Part shown: piece by piece, positions 1 to 6,596 of the stretch
Layout of the letters: every line of letters begins with the position of its first letter
How positions within the stretch are numbered: position 1 is the first letter of the stretch
NCBI GenBank assembly: GCA_021793135.1
Contig: JAJYTI010000029.1
Coordinates: forward strand, 1-15,641
Length of the DNA: 15,641 nt
Direction: 5' to 3'
Source of the DNA: Bacteroidota bacterium
Lineage (GTDB): Bacteria > Bacteroidota > Bacteroidia > Flavobacteriales > Flavobacteriaceae
Translations under genes and position numbers: made by a program
The notes under the pieces: generated by a model
Database searches by the model: none
What the model saw: the letters and a program-made list of their open reading frames with translations, nothing else
Told to the model about the DNA's origin: nothing

Positions 1-267
1 GAAGATTTAAATAATACAATGAAAAAACACGCTCTAGAAGGAGACTTAGTAGAGCAGATTCAATATGCTACAAGTAACGAGTTAGTATCTACTGATATTA
101 TAGGCTCATCGGCTCCAGCTATTTATGATAGTAAAGCAACTATAGTAAATGACCAAGGAAACAATGTTATCCTATACATTTGGTATGACAACGAATATGG
201 TTATAGCCATCAAGTAATTCGTCTTGCTAAATATGTAGCACAAGTACGTCGTTTTACTTATTACTAA
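1..267 (+). CDS. gap: Glyceraldehyde-3-phosphate dehydrogenase, C-terminal fragment (5' end outside window)
   Basis: The frame is open from the first base and ends at TAA 265-267, so 88 residues are visible; the internal Met at base 19 is not a real start. GAPDH catalyses NAD(P)-dependent oxidation and phosphorylation of glyceraldehyde-3-phosphate in glycolysis or the reverse in gluconeogenesis. The visible part has the family's catalytic-domain end: a SSAPAIYDSKAT stretch and the WYDNEYGYSHQV signature that closes the active site, followed by the last helix. The tail VAQVRRFTYY resembles the long Bacteroidota-type GAPDH rather than the short E. coli GapA, but the N-terminal extension that would settle this is outside the window. 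The active-site Cys is also outside. A strong terminator follows 18 bases after the stop, so the gene ends its transcription unit. Confidence 0.9.
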   Translation, partial: EDLNNTMKKHALEGDLVEQIQYATSNELVSTDIIGSSAPAIYDSKATIVNDQGNNVILYIWYDNEYGYSHQVIRLAKYVAQVRRFTYY

Positions 268-285
268 TAGACGATTAAACCTTAT

Positions 286-325
286 TAAAAACGATGGATT
301 GGAGTGCGCTCCTCCATCGTTTTTT
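286..325 (+). terminator. Rho-independent terminator after gap
   Basis: An 8-bp stem ACGATGGA (291-298) / TCCATCGT (313-320) is extended, after a TT bulge, by GGAG (301-304) / CTCC (309-312) around the loop TGCG. A-rich sequence precedes it and a T-run (321-325) follows directly, so the A/T tracts can lengthen the stem. This is a textbook intrinsic terminator for the gap transcript and separates it from trmD. Confidence 0.9.
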
Positions 326-328
326 ATT

Positions 329-336
329 TAATTTTG
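329..336 (+). promoter_or_regulatory. Putative -7 promoter element for trmD
   Basis: TAATTTTG matches the Bacteroidota -7 consensus TAnnTTTG and lies 28 bases before the trmD start, directly behind the gap terminator. No TTTG-like -33 element is visible at the expected distance because the terminator stem occupies that place. The match is short, so this is a moderate call. Confidence 0.4.
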
Positions 337-364
337 TGAACCTTTACTTTTAAAACCATTTCTT

Positions 365-1042
365 ATGCGAATTGATATCATAACTGTTCTACCAGAACTA
401 ATAGCTAGCCCGTTTGAAGCTTCTATTTTGAAAAGAGCAATAGATAAGGGACTTGTATCTGTTCATACTCACAACTTGAGAGATTATGCAACAAATAAAT
501 ACAAGCAAATAGACGATTACCAATATGGTGGTGGTGCAGGAATGGTTATGATGGTTGAACCGATTGATAAATGCATAACAAAATTAAAATCGGAACGTGA
601 TTACGACGAGATAATCTATATGACTCCCGACGGTACTCCTTTTAAACAAAGCCATGCCAATGAGTTATCGTTAAAGAAAAATATTATTATTCTTTGCGGA
701 CATTACAAAGGGGTGGATCAACGCGTTAGAGACCATTTCATTACAAGAGAAATTTCTATAGGCGATTTTGTTTTGAGTGGTGGTGAACTAGCTGCTGTAG
801 TGGTAAGTGATGCAATTATTAGATTACTTCCTGGTGTTTTAGGCAATGAAGAAAGCGCCTTAACCGATTCATTTCAAGACGATTTACTAGCCCCTCCTAT
901 TTATACTCGTCCTGCCGATTATAAAGGTTGGAAAGTGCCTGAGGTATTATTAAGCGGAAACTTTAATAAAATAGAAAAGTGGAGAGAAGACGAAGCTTTG
1001 AGTAGAACTCAAAAACTTCGTCCAGATTTATTAGATGATTAA
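365..1042 (+). CDS. trmD: tRNA (guanine-37-N1)-methyltransferase TrmD
   Basis: TrmD methylates N1 of G37, next to the anticodon of tRNAs reading CNN and some other codons, using S-adenosylmethionine, and so prevents +1 frameshifting. The 225-residue length is normal for the family. The N-terminal SPOUT (trefoil-knot) domain shows DYQYGGGAGMVM (51-62), the knot region CGHYKGVDQR (111-120) and GDFVLSGGELA (133-143), which form the SAM pocket. Arg153 and Asp168 (in LTDSF) match the catalytic Arg154 and Asp169 of E. coli. The C-terminal tRNA-binding part has PPIYTRP and VLLSGNF. The ATG at 365 is the natural start. The gene stands alone here rather than in an rpsP-rimM-trmD-rplS operon. Its stop overlaps the stop of the convergent flavoenzyme gene by 4 bases, with no terminator between them. 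Confidence 0.96.
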   Translation: MRIDIITVLPELIASPFEASILKRAIDKGLVSVHTHNLRDYATNKYKQIDDYQYGGGAGMVMMVEPIDKCITKLKSERDYDEIIYMTPDGTPFKQSHANELSLKKNIIILCGHYKGVDQRVRDHFITREISIGDFVLSGGELAAVVVSDAIIRLLPGVLGNEESALTDSFQDDLLAPPIYTRPADYKGWKVPEVLLSGNFNKIEKWREDEALSRTQKLRPDLLDD

Positions 1043-1980
1043 AAGCTAGCTACTTTCTCTTTGGCTTCTTGGAATTCTCTCATCATGTTTTCTACAATTT
1101 TTCCTGCAGGAAGAATGCTATCTAATTGGCCAGAAACTTGACCAATTTCCAACTCTCCCTCTACTAAATCCCCTTCAAACATACCGCGTTTTGCTCTAGC
1201 TCTACCGAGTAGTTCTTTTAATTCTTCTATACTAGGCCCTTTTTTATAAAGTGCCTCTACTTCTTCATAAAATTTATTTCTAATTAGTCTTACTGGAGCT
1301 AATTCTTTTAGGGTGAGAATAGTTTCGCCTTCTACAGCTTCTATTACTCGTTGTTTAAATGCATCGTGTGCACTAGATTCTTCACTTGCCACAAATCTAC
1401 TTCCCACTTGCACTCCATCGGCTCCTAAAGCCATTGTAGCAAGCATCGCTTGACCAGTAGCAATCCCTCCAGCAGCCAAAAGCGGAATATCTAAGGCTTT
1501 GGCCACCATAGGAATTAAAGTAAGCGTTGTTGTCTCTTCCCGTCCATTATGACCTCCAGCTTCGAAACCTTCTGCCACAATTGCATCTACCCCTGCTTCT
1601 TGTGCTTTTAAAGCAAATTTCACACTGCTTACTACATGAGCTACCTTTATACCATGGGATTGTAACTTAGCCGTATATGTTCTAGGATTTCCCGCAGAAG
1701 TAAATACAATTGGAACTTCTTCTTTGATAACGATTTCTATAATCTCTTCTATATTTGGATATAGCATAGGTATATTCACTCCAAATGGTTTGTCGGTAGC
1801 ATTCTTACATTTTTTAATATGCTCCAATAATATTTCAGGATACATAGAGCCTGCACCTATCAATCCTAATCCCCCAGCATTGCTTACAGCACTAGCCAAT
1901 CGCCATCCGCTATTCCAAATCATTCCACCCTGTACAATAGGATATTTAATTCCAAAAAGTTTTGTTATTCTATTTTGCAT
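1039..1980 (-). CDS. Nitronate monooxygenase / FabK-like FMN enzyme
   Basis: This 313-residue protein is a TIM-barrel flavoenzyme of the nitronate monooxygenase / 2-nitropropane dioxygenase family, which also contains the enoyl-ACP reductase FabK. Family members bind FMN and either oxidise alkyl nitronates (including propionate-3-nitronate, a respiratory poison) or reduce enoyl-ACP with NAD(P)H. Visible motifs are YPIVQGGM (13-20), NAGGLGLIGAG (34-44), the AEGFEAGGHNG loop with the conserved His144, and the phosphate-binding segments AAGGIATG (169-176) and GADGVQVGSRF (186-196). These do not separate the two activities; a FabK role cannot be excluded because the genome's other enoyl-ACP reductases are unknown. 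The start is ATG at 1980. It follows mnmA by 114 bases containing a probable terminator and promoter, so it is probably its own unit. Confidence 0.88.
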   Translation of the reverse strand: MQNRITKLFGIKYPIVQGGMIWNSGWRLASAVSNAGGLGLIGAGSMYPEILLEHIKKCKNATDKPFGVNIPMLYPNIEEIIEIVIKEEVPIVFTSAGNPRTYTAKLQSHGIKVAHVVSSVKFALKAQEAGVDAIVAEGFEAGGHNGREETTTLTLIPMVAKALDIPLLAAGGIATGQAMLATMALGADGVQVGSRFVASEESSAHDAFKQRVIEAVEGETILTLKELAPVRLIRNKFYEEVEALYKKGPSIEELKELLGRARAKRGMFEGDLVEGELEIGQVSGQLDSILPAGKIVENMMREFQEAKEKVASF

Positions 1981-2000
1981 TTGATATAAGATTTAAAATG

Positions 2001-2047
2001 AAAAGAGCTTTGTATAGCAAATATAAGTTATCTACTAACAAAGCTCT
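2001..2047 (-). terminator. Probable intrinsic terminator after mnmA
   Basis: A perfect 10-bp inverted repeat, AGAGCTTTGT (2004-2013) and ACAAAGCTCT (2038-2047), is separated by a 24-base loop. Read on the minus strand, the second arm is followed by TTTT (2001-2004) and another short T-run. The stem is only moderately GC-rich and the loop is long, so termination may be partial. Confidence 0.5.
2018..2025 (-). promoter_or_regulatory. Putative -7 element for the NMO/FabK-like gene
   Basis: On the minus strand this reads TATATTTG, matching TAnnTTTG, 37 bases before the ATG at 1980. No good -33 TTTG is seen at the usual spacing. It lies inside the loop of the hairpin at 2004-2047, so transcription of this gene would begin within or just after the mnmA terminator. 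Confidence 0.35.
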
Positions 2048-2094
2048 AGTATAATGCAAGGCATCTAAATGATCTACCTTTTACGTTTAATTAT

Positions 2095-3285
2095 TTATCC
2101 AATTACTCCGCTACCTATTAATTCATCTTCTATATACCAAGCTACGAATTGTCCTTCGGTAATAGCAGATTGTGGTTCATCAAACAACACATATATTCCT
2201 TCTTCTGCACAATAAAGTTTGGCATTACAAAGTGGCTGACGATAACGAATACGCGCTAAAACCTCTTTAGTCTCACCTACCTCTAATGCCAAATCTGGTC
2301 GTACCCAATGTACTTCGTCTGCATGCACTAATAATGCTCTTCTATACAGTCCGGGGTGATTCTTACCTTGTCCTGTATAAATAATATTTTCTTCAACGTC
2401 TGTATCTATAACAAACAAAGGCTCTTTAGTACCTCCTACTCCTAAACCTTTACGTTGTCCTTTAGTAAAAAAGTGTGCTCCAATATGTTGGCCAACTACT
2501 TTTCCATCGGCTAAAGTATAATGTTGCTTTTGACTATGATAAACAGCTTCATCATATAAGCTATCAAAATTTTGAACCTGTCCGTTACGGAACATATCAT
2601 GGGTAGCTTCTACTTCTACTATTTGCCCTTCTTTCGCTTTTAATTGCTGTTGTAAGAAATCTGGTAAACGTACTTTTCCTATAAAACATAAACCTTGAGA
2701 GTCTCGTTTTTCAGCAGTAATCAAGTTTTGCTCTGCAGCAATTTTTCGAACTTCCGATTTTTGTAATTCTCCTATTGGAAAAAGAGTTTTAGATAATTGC
2801 TCTTGCGAAAGTTGGCATAAGAAATAAGATTGATCTTTAGCATTATCCTTACCAGCAAGTAATTGATAAATAGTTTCACCGTCTTTTTCTATGTACGATT
2901 TCCTACAATAATGACCAGTAGCCACATAATCGGCTCCTAAATCCATGGCTATTTTTAAGAAAACATCAAATTTTATTTCCCTATTACATAGCACATCAGG
3001 ATTGGGTGTACGCCCTTTTTCATATTCGTTGAACATATAGTCTACTATACGTTCTTTATATTGTTCACTAAGATCTATCGTTTGGAATGGAATATTCAAT
3101 TTCTGAGCTACAAGCATTGCATCGTTGCTATCTTCTAGCCATGGACATTCATCAGATATAGTTACGGAATCATCGTGCCAATTTTTCATAAATAATCCGA
3201 TGACCTCATATCCTTGTTCTTTTAGCAGATAAGCTGCCACACTTGAATCTACTCCTCCACTTAATCCTACTACAACCCTTTTCAT
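2095..3285 (-). CDS. mnmA: tRNA-specific 2-thiouridylase MnmA
   Basis: MnmA activates U34 of tRNA-Lys, -Glu and -Gln with ATP and transfers sulfur to make 2-thiouridine, receiving it from a persulfide relay. The PP-loop motif SGGVDSS is at 9-15. The two catalytic cysteines are Cys100 in PDVLCNREIKF and Cys200 in DSQGLCFIG, matching E. coli Cys102 and Cys199. The tRNA-contacting KDQSYFL motif is at about 149-155 and the GAHFFTKGQRKGLGVGG signature follows in the central beta domain. The protein is 396 residues, slightly longer than the roughly 370 of E. coli; the extra length is an insertion around residues 225-255, typical of Bacteroidota versions. The ATG at 3285 begins right at the PP-loop strand, as expected. 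A -7 promoter element lies just upstream and a probable terminator downstream, so it is likely monocistronic. Confidence 0.96.
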   Translation of the reverse strand: MKRVVVGLSGGVDSSVAAYLLKEQGYEVIGLFMKNWHDDSVTISDECPWLEDSNDAMLVAQKLNIPFQTIDLSEQYKERIVDYMFNEYEKGRTPNPDVLCNREIKFDVFLKIAMDLGADYVATGHYCRKSYIEKDGETIYQLLAGKDNAKDQSYFLCQLSQEQLSKTLFPIGELQKSEVRKIAAEQNLITAEKRDSQGLCFIGKVRLPDFLQQQLKAKEGQIVEVEATHDMFRNGQVQNFDSLYDEAVYHSQKQHYTLADGKVVGQHIGAHFFTKGQRKGLGVGGTKEPLFVIDTDVEENIIYTGQGKNHPGLYRRALLVHADEVHWVRPDLALEVGETKEVLARIRYRQPLCNAKLYCAEEGIYVLFDEPQSAITEGQFVAWYIEDELIGSGVIG

Positions 3286-3304
3286 TTCTCTAAATTTAAG
3301 TTTA

Positions 3305-3312
3305 CAAAGTTA
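3305..3312 (-). promoter_or_regulatory. Putative -7 element for mnmA
   Basis: On the minus strand this reads TAACTTTG, a match to TAnnTTTG, 19 bases before the mnmA ATG, implying a very short leader. No clear -33 TTTG is seen upstream. AT-rich sequence (3313-3330) precedes it. Confidence 0.4.
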
Positions 3313-3341
3313 CTATTATTTTATTTATTTCTGCTTGGTCC

Positions 3342-3363
3342 ATTTGGCTAATAAAAGCCAAAT
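3342..3363. repeat. 8-bp inverted repeat between the azurin-like gene and mnmA
   Basis: ATTTGGCT (3342-3349) and AGCCAAAT (3356-3363) are perfect inverted repeats around the loop AATAAA. Neither strand has a T-run after it, so it does not look like a terminator. It lies about 30-58 bases upstream of the mnmA -7 element, where an operator or other regulatory site would fit; this role is a guess. Confidence 0.45.
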
Positions 3364-3370
3364 TAACATC

Positions 3371-3406
3371 AAAAAAAATTACGGTAAACGCTACGCATCA
3401 ACCGCA
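3371..3406 (-). terminator. Probable terminator after the azurin-like gene
   Basis: On the minus strand, TGCGGT (from 3406) pairs with ACCGTA (ending at 3380) through six pairs including one G-U, around a 15-base loop. It is followed by an eight-base T-run (plus-strand A-run 3371-3378). It begins 25 bases past the azurin stop. The stem is short, so the strength is uncertain, but the T-run is strong. Confidence 0.5.
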
Positions 3407-3430
3407 ATATTTATTTAAAAAATAGAGAAA

Positions 3431-3910
3431 TTATTTTACGATTAGCTTACCACTCATAACTGTATAGTGGCCTGGAAAAGTGCATAAGTACTCATAAGTA
3501 CCTATTGCTGGTGCAGTAAATTCTATAGTTGTACTTTCTCCTCCACCAATTAAACTCGTATTGGCCAATACGTTTTCCGTAGGAACATATTCGGTATTAC
3601 CGGAGCGCATAGCTATATGAGCAAACCTATCTAAAGACAAATCATTGTCTTTTAAAACAAAGTTATGTCCCATTACTGTAACAGGCAATTCACCTAGATG
3701 ATTAAGAGTAAGCTTTATATTTTGTCCATCATAAACAGTAATTTCATTCAAGTTATACTTCATCTTATCATCAGTATTCAATTCAATATTTACTTGCGTA
3801 TCCTTTGGATTGCTCTCGAATATATCCTGGGATCCTTCTTGTTTACATGCATTTAATCCTATAAAACTAATAGCGAGCAGAATCAAAATTAACTTTGAGT
3901 TTTTCATCAT
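3431..3910 (-). CDS. Azurin-family blue copper lipoprotein
   Basis: This 159-residue cupredoxin is predicted to carry electrons between membrane or periplasmic redox partners through a type 1 copper site. The signal peptide is a lipoprotein type: basic start, hydrophobic segment 6-19 and a lipobox LNAC with Cys22, so it should be membrane-anchored. All azurin copper ligands are visible: Gly81-His82 in VMGHNFVL, then Cys143, His148 and Met152 in CTFPGHYTVM, with spacing identical to azurin Cys112/His117/Met121. The order LNHLGELP, VMGHN, SLIGGGES, CTFPGH follows azurin throughout, so this is closer to azurin than to plastocyanin. A second ATG three bases in (3907) is an equally possible start. 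The redox partner is not in the window. The gene diverges from the DinB gene and ends at its own terminator. Confidence 0.92.
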   Translation of the reverse strand: MMKNSKLILILLAISFIGLNACKQEGSQDIFESNPKDTQVNIELNTDDKMKYNLNEITVYDGQNIKLTLNHLGELPVTVMGHNFVLKDNDLSLDRFAHIAMRSGNTEYVPTENVLANTSLIGGGESTTIEFTAPAIGTYEYLCTFPGHYTVMSGKLIVK

Positions 3911-3923
3911 TTAAAATTTTATC

Positions 3924-3931
3924 CAAATCTA
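3924..3931 (-). promoter_or_regulatory. Putative -7 element for the azurin-like gene
   Basis: On the minus strand this reads TAGATTTG, matching TAnnTTTG, only 13 bases before the ATG at 3910. It implies a leader of just a few bases. No -33 TTTG is recognisable, so support is weak. Confidence 0.3.
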
Positions 3932-4077
3932 CATCTATAATATAAGAAATTTGCTGTGTTTGGACAACAACTAGGATACGATACATATTTAATAGATTGT
4001 TGACTTCTTAATTATTCTCTTTCTAAATGATTTATTCGTTATATTTAATTACAGACAACCCTAAATTTCCTTAAGAT

Positions 4078-4572
4078 ATGAACATGTTAATTACTGGAGT
4101 ATTACACGAAGTGGAATCAGAATTGGAGAAAACCATACGTATATTGGCTAATTTGGATGATAATAAGAAAGATTGGAAGCCACATGAAAAATCTATGTCC
4201 ACTATACAATTGGCTAGACACATAGTAGAATTACAGACTGGTTTTCGAAACTCACTAAAAAACGATTCTTTTGATTTTGAAAAGGACTACAAACCTTATG
4301 CCTGCAATACTTTTAATGAATTATCAGCGGTGTTGAAAAAAGAAACCAATGCGTTTATAAATTTTATTAAAGAAACTGAGCAAGAATTTTGGTTAGAAAC
4401 CTTTACATTAAGAGTAGGCAAAAAAGTTATAGTTGCACTACCTAGAATTGCTTTTTTTCGTTCGATTATTATGAATCATCTTATTCATCATCGCGGGCAA
4501 CTAACGGTTTATTTACGCCTACTCGATATTCCTGTACCTGGAATTTATGGACCTTCGGCCGATGAGAAATAA
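4078..4572 (+). CDS. DinB-family metal-binding protein
   Basis: This 164-residue protein belongs to the DinB/YfiT-like four-helix-bundle superfamily, whose members bind a divalent metal with three histidines. Some act as thiol-dependent S-transferases (bacillithiol or mycothiol), but most are uncharacterised. The likely triad is His48 in LARHIVEL plus His134 and His138 in NHLIHHRGQL, the classical C-terminal DinB signature. The ending LRLLDIPVPGIYGPSADE is also typical. The ATG at 4078 is preceded closely by no usable alternative; a second Met occurs at residue 3. It sits alone between a divergent azurin-like gene and convergent yidC. Because the genome encodes BshC, a bacillithiol-dependent transferase role is conceivable, but nothing in the sequence proves it. 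Confidence 0.87.
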   Translation: MNMLITGVLHEVESELEKTIRILANLDDNKKDWKPHEKSMSTIQLARHIVELQTGFRNSLKNDSFDFEKDYKPYACNTFNELSAVLKKETNAFINFIKETEQEFWLETFTLRVGKKVIVALPRIAFFRSIIMNHLIHHRGQLTVYLRLLDIPVPGIYGPSADEK

Positions 4573-4590
4573 TTATTTTAATTTGTATGC

Positions 4591-4628
4591 AAAAAAAATA
4601 ACGGAGATTTTTAAAAATCTCCGTTATT
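4591..4628. terminator. 32-bp perfect palindrome, bidirectional terminator of the DinB gene and yidC
   Basis: Positions 4597-4628 form a perfect palindrome centred between 4612 and 4613; the core arms are TAACGGAGATTTTT and its complement. Read on the minus strand (yidC direction) the stem runs into a T-run from the plus-strand A-run 4591-4598, which is a canonical intrinsic terminator. In the plus direction the following sequence is AT-rich but has no long T-run, so it is weaker for the DinB gene. Confidence 0.85.
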
Positions 4629-4659
4629 AATATTAATCAAAGCATATTTACTTTAGTAC

Positions 4660-6558
4660 TTACTTTTTATTTCTTTTAGCTGCTTCTTGCATACGTTTTT
4701 GTTCTTCTGCTTGCTCCATCATAGCAGCCATTCTTTGTTGGAATTTACTCTGCTTTTTAGGTTTACTTCTACTTTCTTGAACACTTGCGTGAATTTTTTG
4801 TTCATCGATAATCACGTGTTTAATCACTAGCATAATACCGATGGTAAGCAAGTTAGATACGAAGTAATAAAGTGATAAACCACTCGCATAGTTATTAAAG
4901 AATACTAACATCATTAATGGAGAAAGATACATCATAAACTTCATATTTGGCATACCTGGTTGTTGTGGTTGTGCCTGTAAATTTTGCCCCATAGTCATCG
5001 TCATGTAAATGAATATCGCAACCGAAGCTAATATTGGGAATAAGCTAATGTGATCTCCATATAATGGAATATAAAAAGGTAATTCTACTATACTGTCATA
5101 ACTAGATAAATCTTCTGCCCATAAGAAACTTTTTCCTCGTAAATCAAACGCTGTTGGGAAGAATGTAAATAATGAATAGAACACTGGCAATTGAAGTAAT
5201 GCCGGTAAACATCCTTTTAATGGACTAGCACCTGCAGCATTTTGCAACTTCATGGTTTCCTGCTGAATCTTCATTTGATTCCCTTCGTATTTTTCTTTTA
5301 TCGCCTCCAATTCTGGGCGTAACACTCTCATCTTTGCTTGTGCAACAAACTGTTTATATTGTACTGGTGACAGTGCTATTTTCACAAGAATCGTAAGCAC
5401 TATAATTGCAATACCTGCTGGTAGGAAGCCACTTAAAAATCCGAAGATAGGAATGAAGATGTATTTGTTTATAATACCAAATATACCCCAACCTAATGGC
5501 ATAGCTTTATCTAAGTTTCTACCATACTTCTTGAATATCTTATAGTCTGTTGGACCATAGTACATATTCATATTATAATTCAGCTCTCCACCTTTAGCTT
5601 CTAATGCCATCTGCGCTTGGTAACGCTTAGTAAATATTGTATCTACTTTTTCATCTTCTACCAAGTTTTCCGATTCTAATCTCACTTCGGAGAATGGAGT
5701 ATCTGTCAATAACATTGAACTAAAGAAGTGCTGACGGAAGTTCATCCAGCTTACGTCTTTAACGGTTTTATCTCCATTTCTATTAGCAGATAACTTATTA
5801 TGTTTTTTACCTTCATGTTCATAGGTAAGTCTAGTATAACGATTTTCGTATGTTATACTTTTTGCATGTCGGTAGCCTTTTAACTCCCAATCTAATGTAA
5901 TTGGTTGACTAGTATTTAACATTCCATCTAGCCCCGAAGTACGAATACTAAAATCCATCATATAGGAATCATTTGGTAGCTCGTAGCGATACTCCAAATA
6001 TTTATCCTCTGAGGCTTTAAGACGCATAGTTAAAATCTTGCTATCTCCAGTGTCGGTTAATTCTGGTTCAAAATACAGGTTATTTGTATTTAGAATTCTA
6101 TTTTCCGAAGTAAATTGAAGACCTAAAGTAGCATTTGCATCTTTGATTATATAAATTGGTGCACCATTGTAACCTACTTCGTTTTTAACAAGGGCTTCGG
6201 ATATGTAACCTCCTTTATTATTTATCTTTAAATACAACTTATCGTTTTCTAGCACTGTTTCGTGCTCAGAAGCAGATGCTAAACTAGCAGAGTAAGCAAA
6301 CGCCCCTAATTCATTTTGCAATTGTAATTGTGCTAAGGAGTCTTTAGCACTAAGATTTGAAAAATCTGCAGCAGCAACTTTTGCTGTATCTAAAGTTTTG
6401 TCACTTTCTTTTTCTTGACTCGCTATTTTTTCGGTTTTTGCTTGTTCTGCTTCAACCTCTTCTTGTGTTGGTGAATTATTATACAGCATCCAGATCATGA
6501 TGACTGAAATCAATGCCAATCCAATGATCGTTTTACTGTCAAACTTCTTTTCTTCCAT
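4660..6558 (-). CDS. yidC: Membrane protein insertase YidC
   Basis: YidC/Oxa1 inserts and folds inner-membrane proteins, alone or with SecYEG. The 632 residues fit the Gram-negative type. An N-terminal anchor (about 10-27) is followed by a charged, Ala/Glu/Lys-rich linker, then a large periplasmic beta domain (about 100-345). The conserved insertase core covers about 355-585 with hydrophobic segments near 357-380, 381-400, 450-470, 500-523 and 540-580, including LSPVQYKQF and the ASPLKGCLPALLQLPVFYSL region. The tail after 586 is strongly basic and Gln/Met-rich (SKPKKQSKFQQRM...), suitable for ribosome contact. The groove position occupied by Arg366 in E. coli aligns with Lys393 (LVKIALSP), keeping the positive charge. 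It is 38 bases downstream of pyrG and probably cotranscribed with it. It ends at the strong palindromic terminator. Confidence 0.96.
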   Translation of the reverse strand: MEEKKFDSKTIIGLALISVIMIWMLYNNSPTQEEVEAEQAKTEKIASQEKESDKTLDTAKVAAADFSNLSAKDSLAQLQLQNELGAFAYSASLASASEHETVLENDKLYLKINNKGGYISEALVKNEVGYNGAPIYIIKDANATLGLQFTSENRILNTNNLYFEPELTDTGDSKILTMRLKASEDKYLEYRYELPNDSYMMDFSIRTSGLDGMLNTSQPITLDWELKGYRHAKSITYENRYTRLTYEHEGKKHNKLSANRNGDKTVKDVSWMNFRQHFFSSMLLTDTPFSEVRLESENLVEDEKVDTIFTKRYQAQMALEAKGGELNYNMNMYYGPTDYKIFKKYGRNLDKAMPLGWGIFGIINKYIFIPIFGFLSGFLPAGIAIIVLTILVKIALSPVQYKQFVAQAKMRVLRPELEAIKEKYEGNQMKIQQETMKLQNAAGASPLKGCLPALLQLPVFYSLFTFFPTAFDLRGKSFLWAEDLSSYDSIVELPFYIPLYGDHISLFPILASVAIFIYMTMTMGQNLQAQPQQPGMPNMKFMMYLSPLMMLVFFNNYASGLSLYYFVSNLLTIGIMLVIKHVIIDEQKIHASVQESRSKPKKQSKFQQRMAAMMEQAEEQKRMQEAAKRNKK

Positions 6559-6596
6559 TTACTTCTAACTATTAAATTACGTTTGCTTTTTAATAT

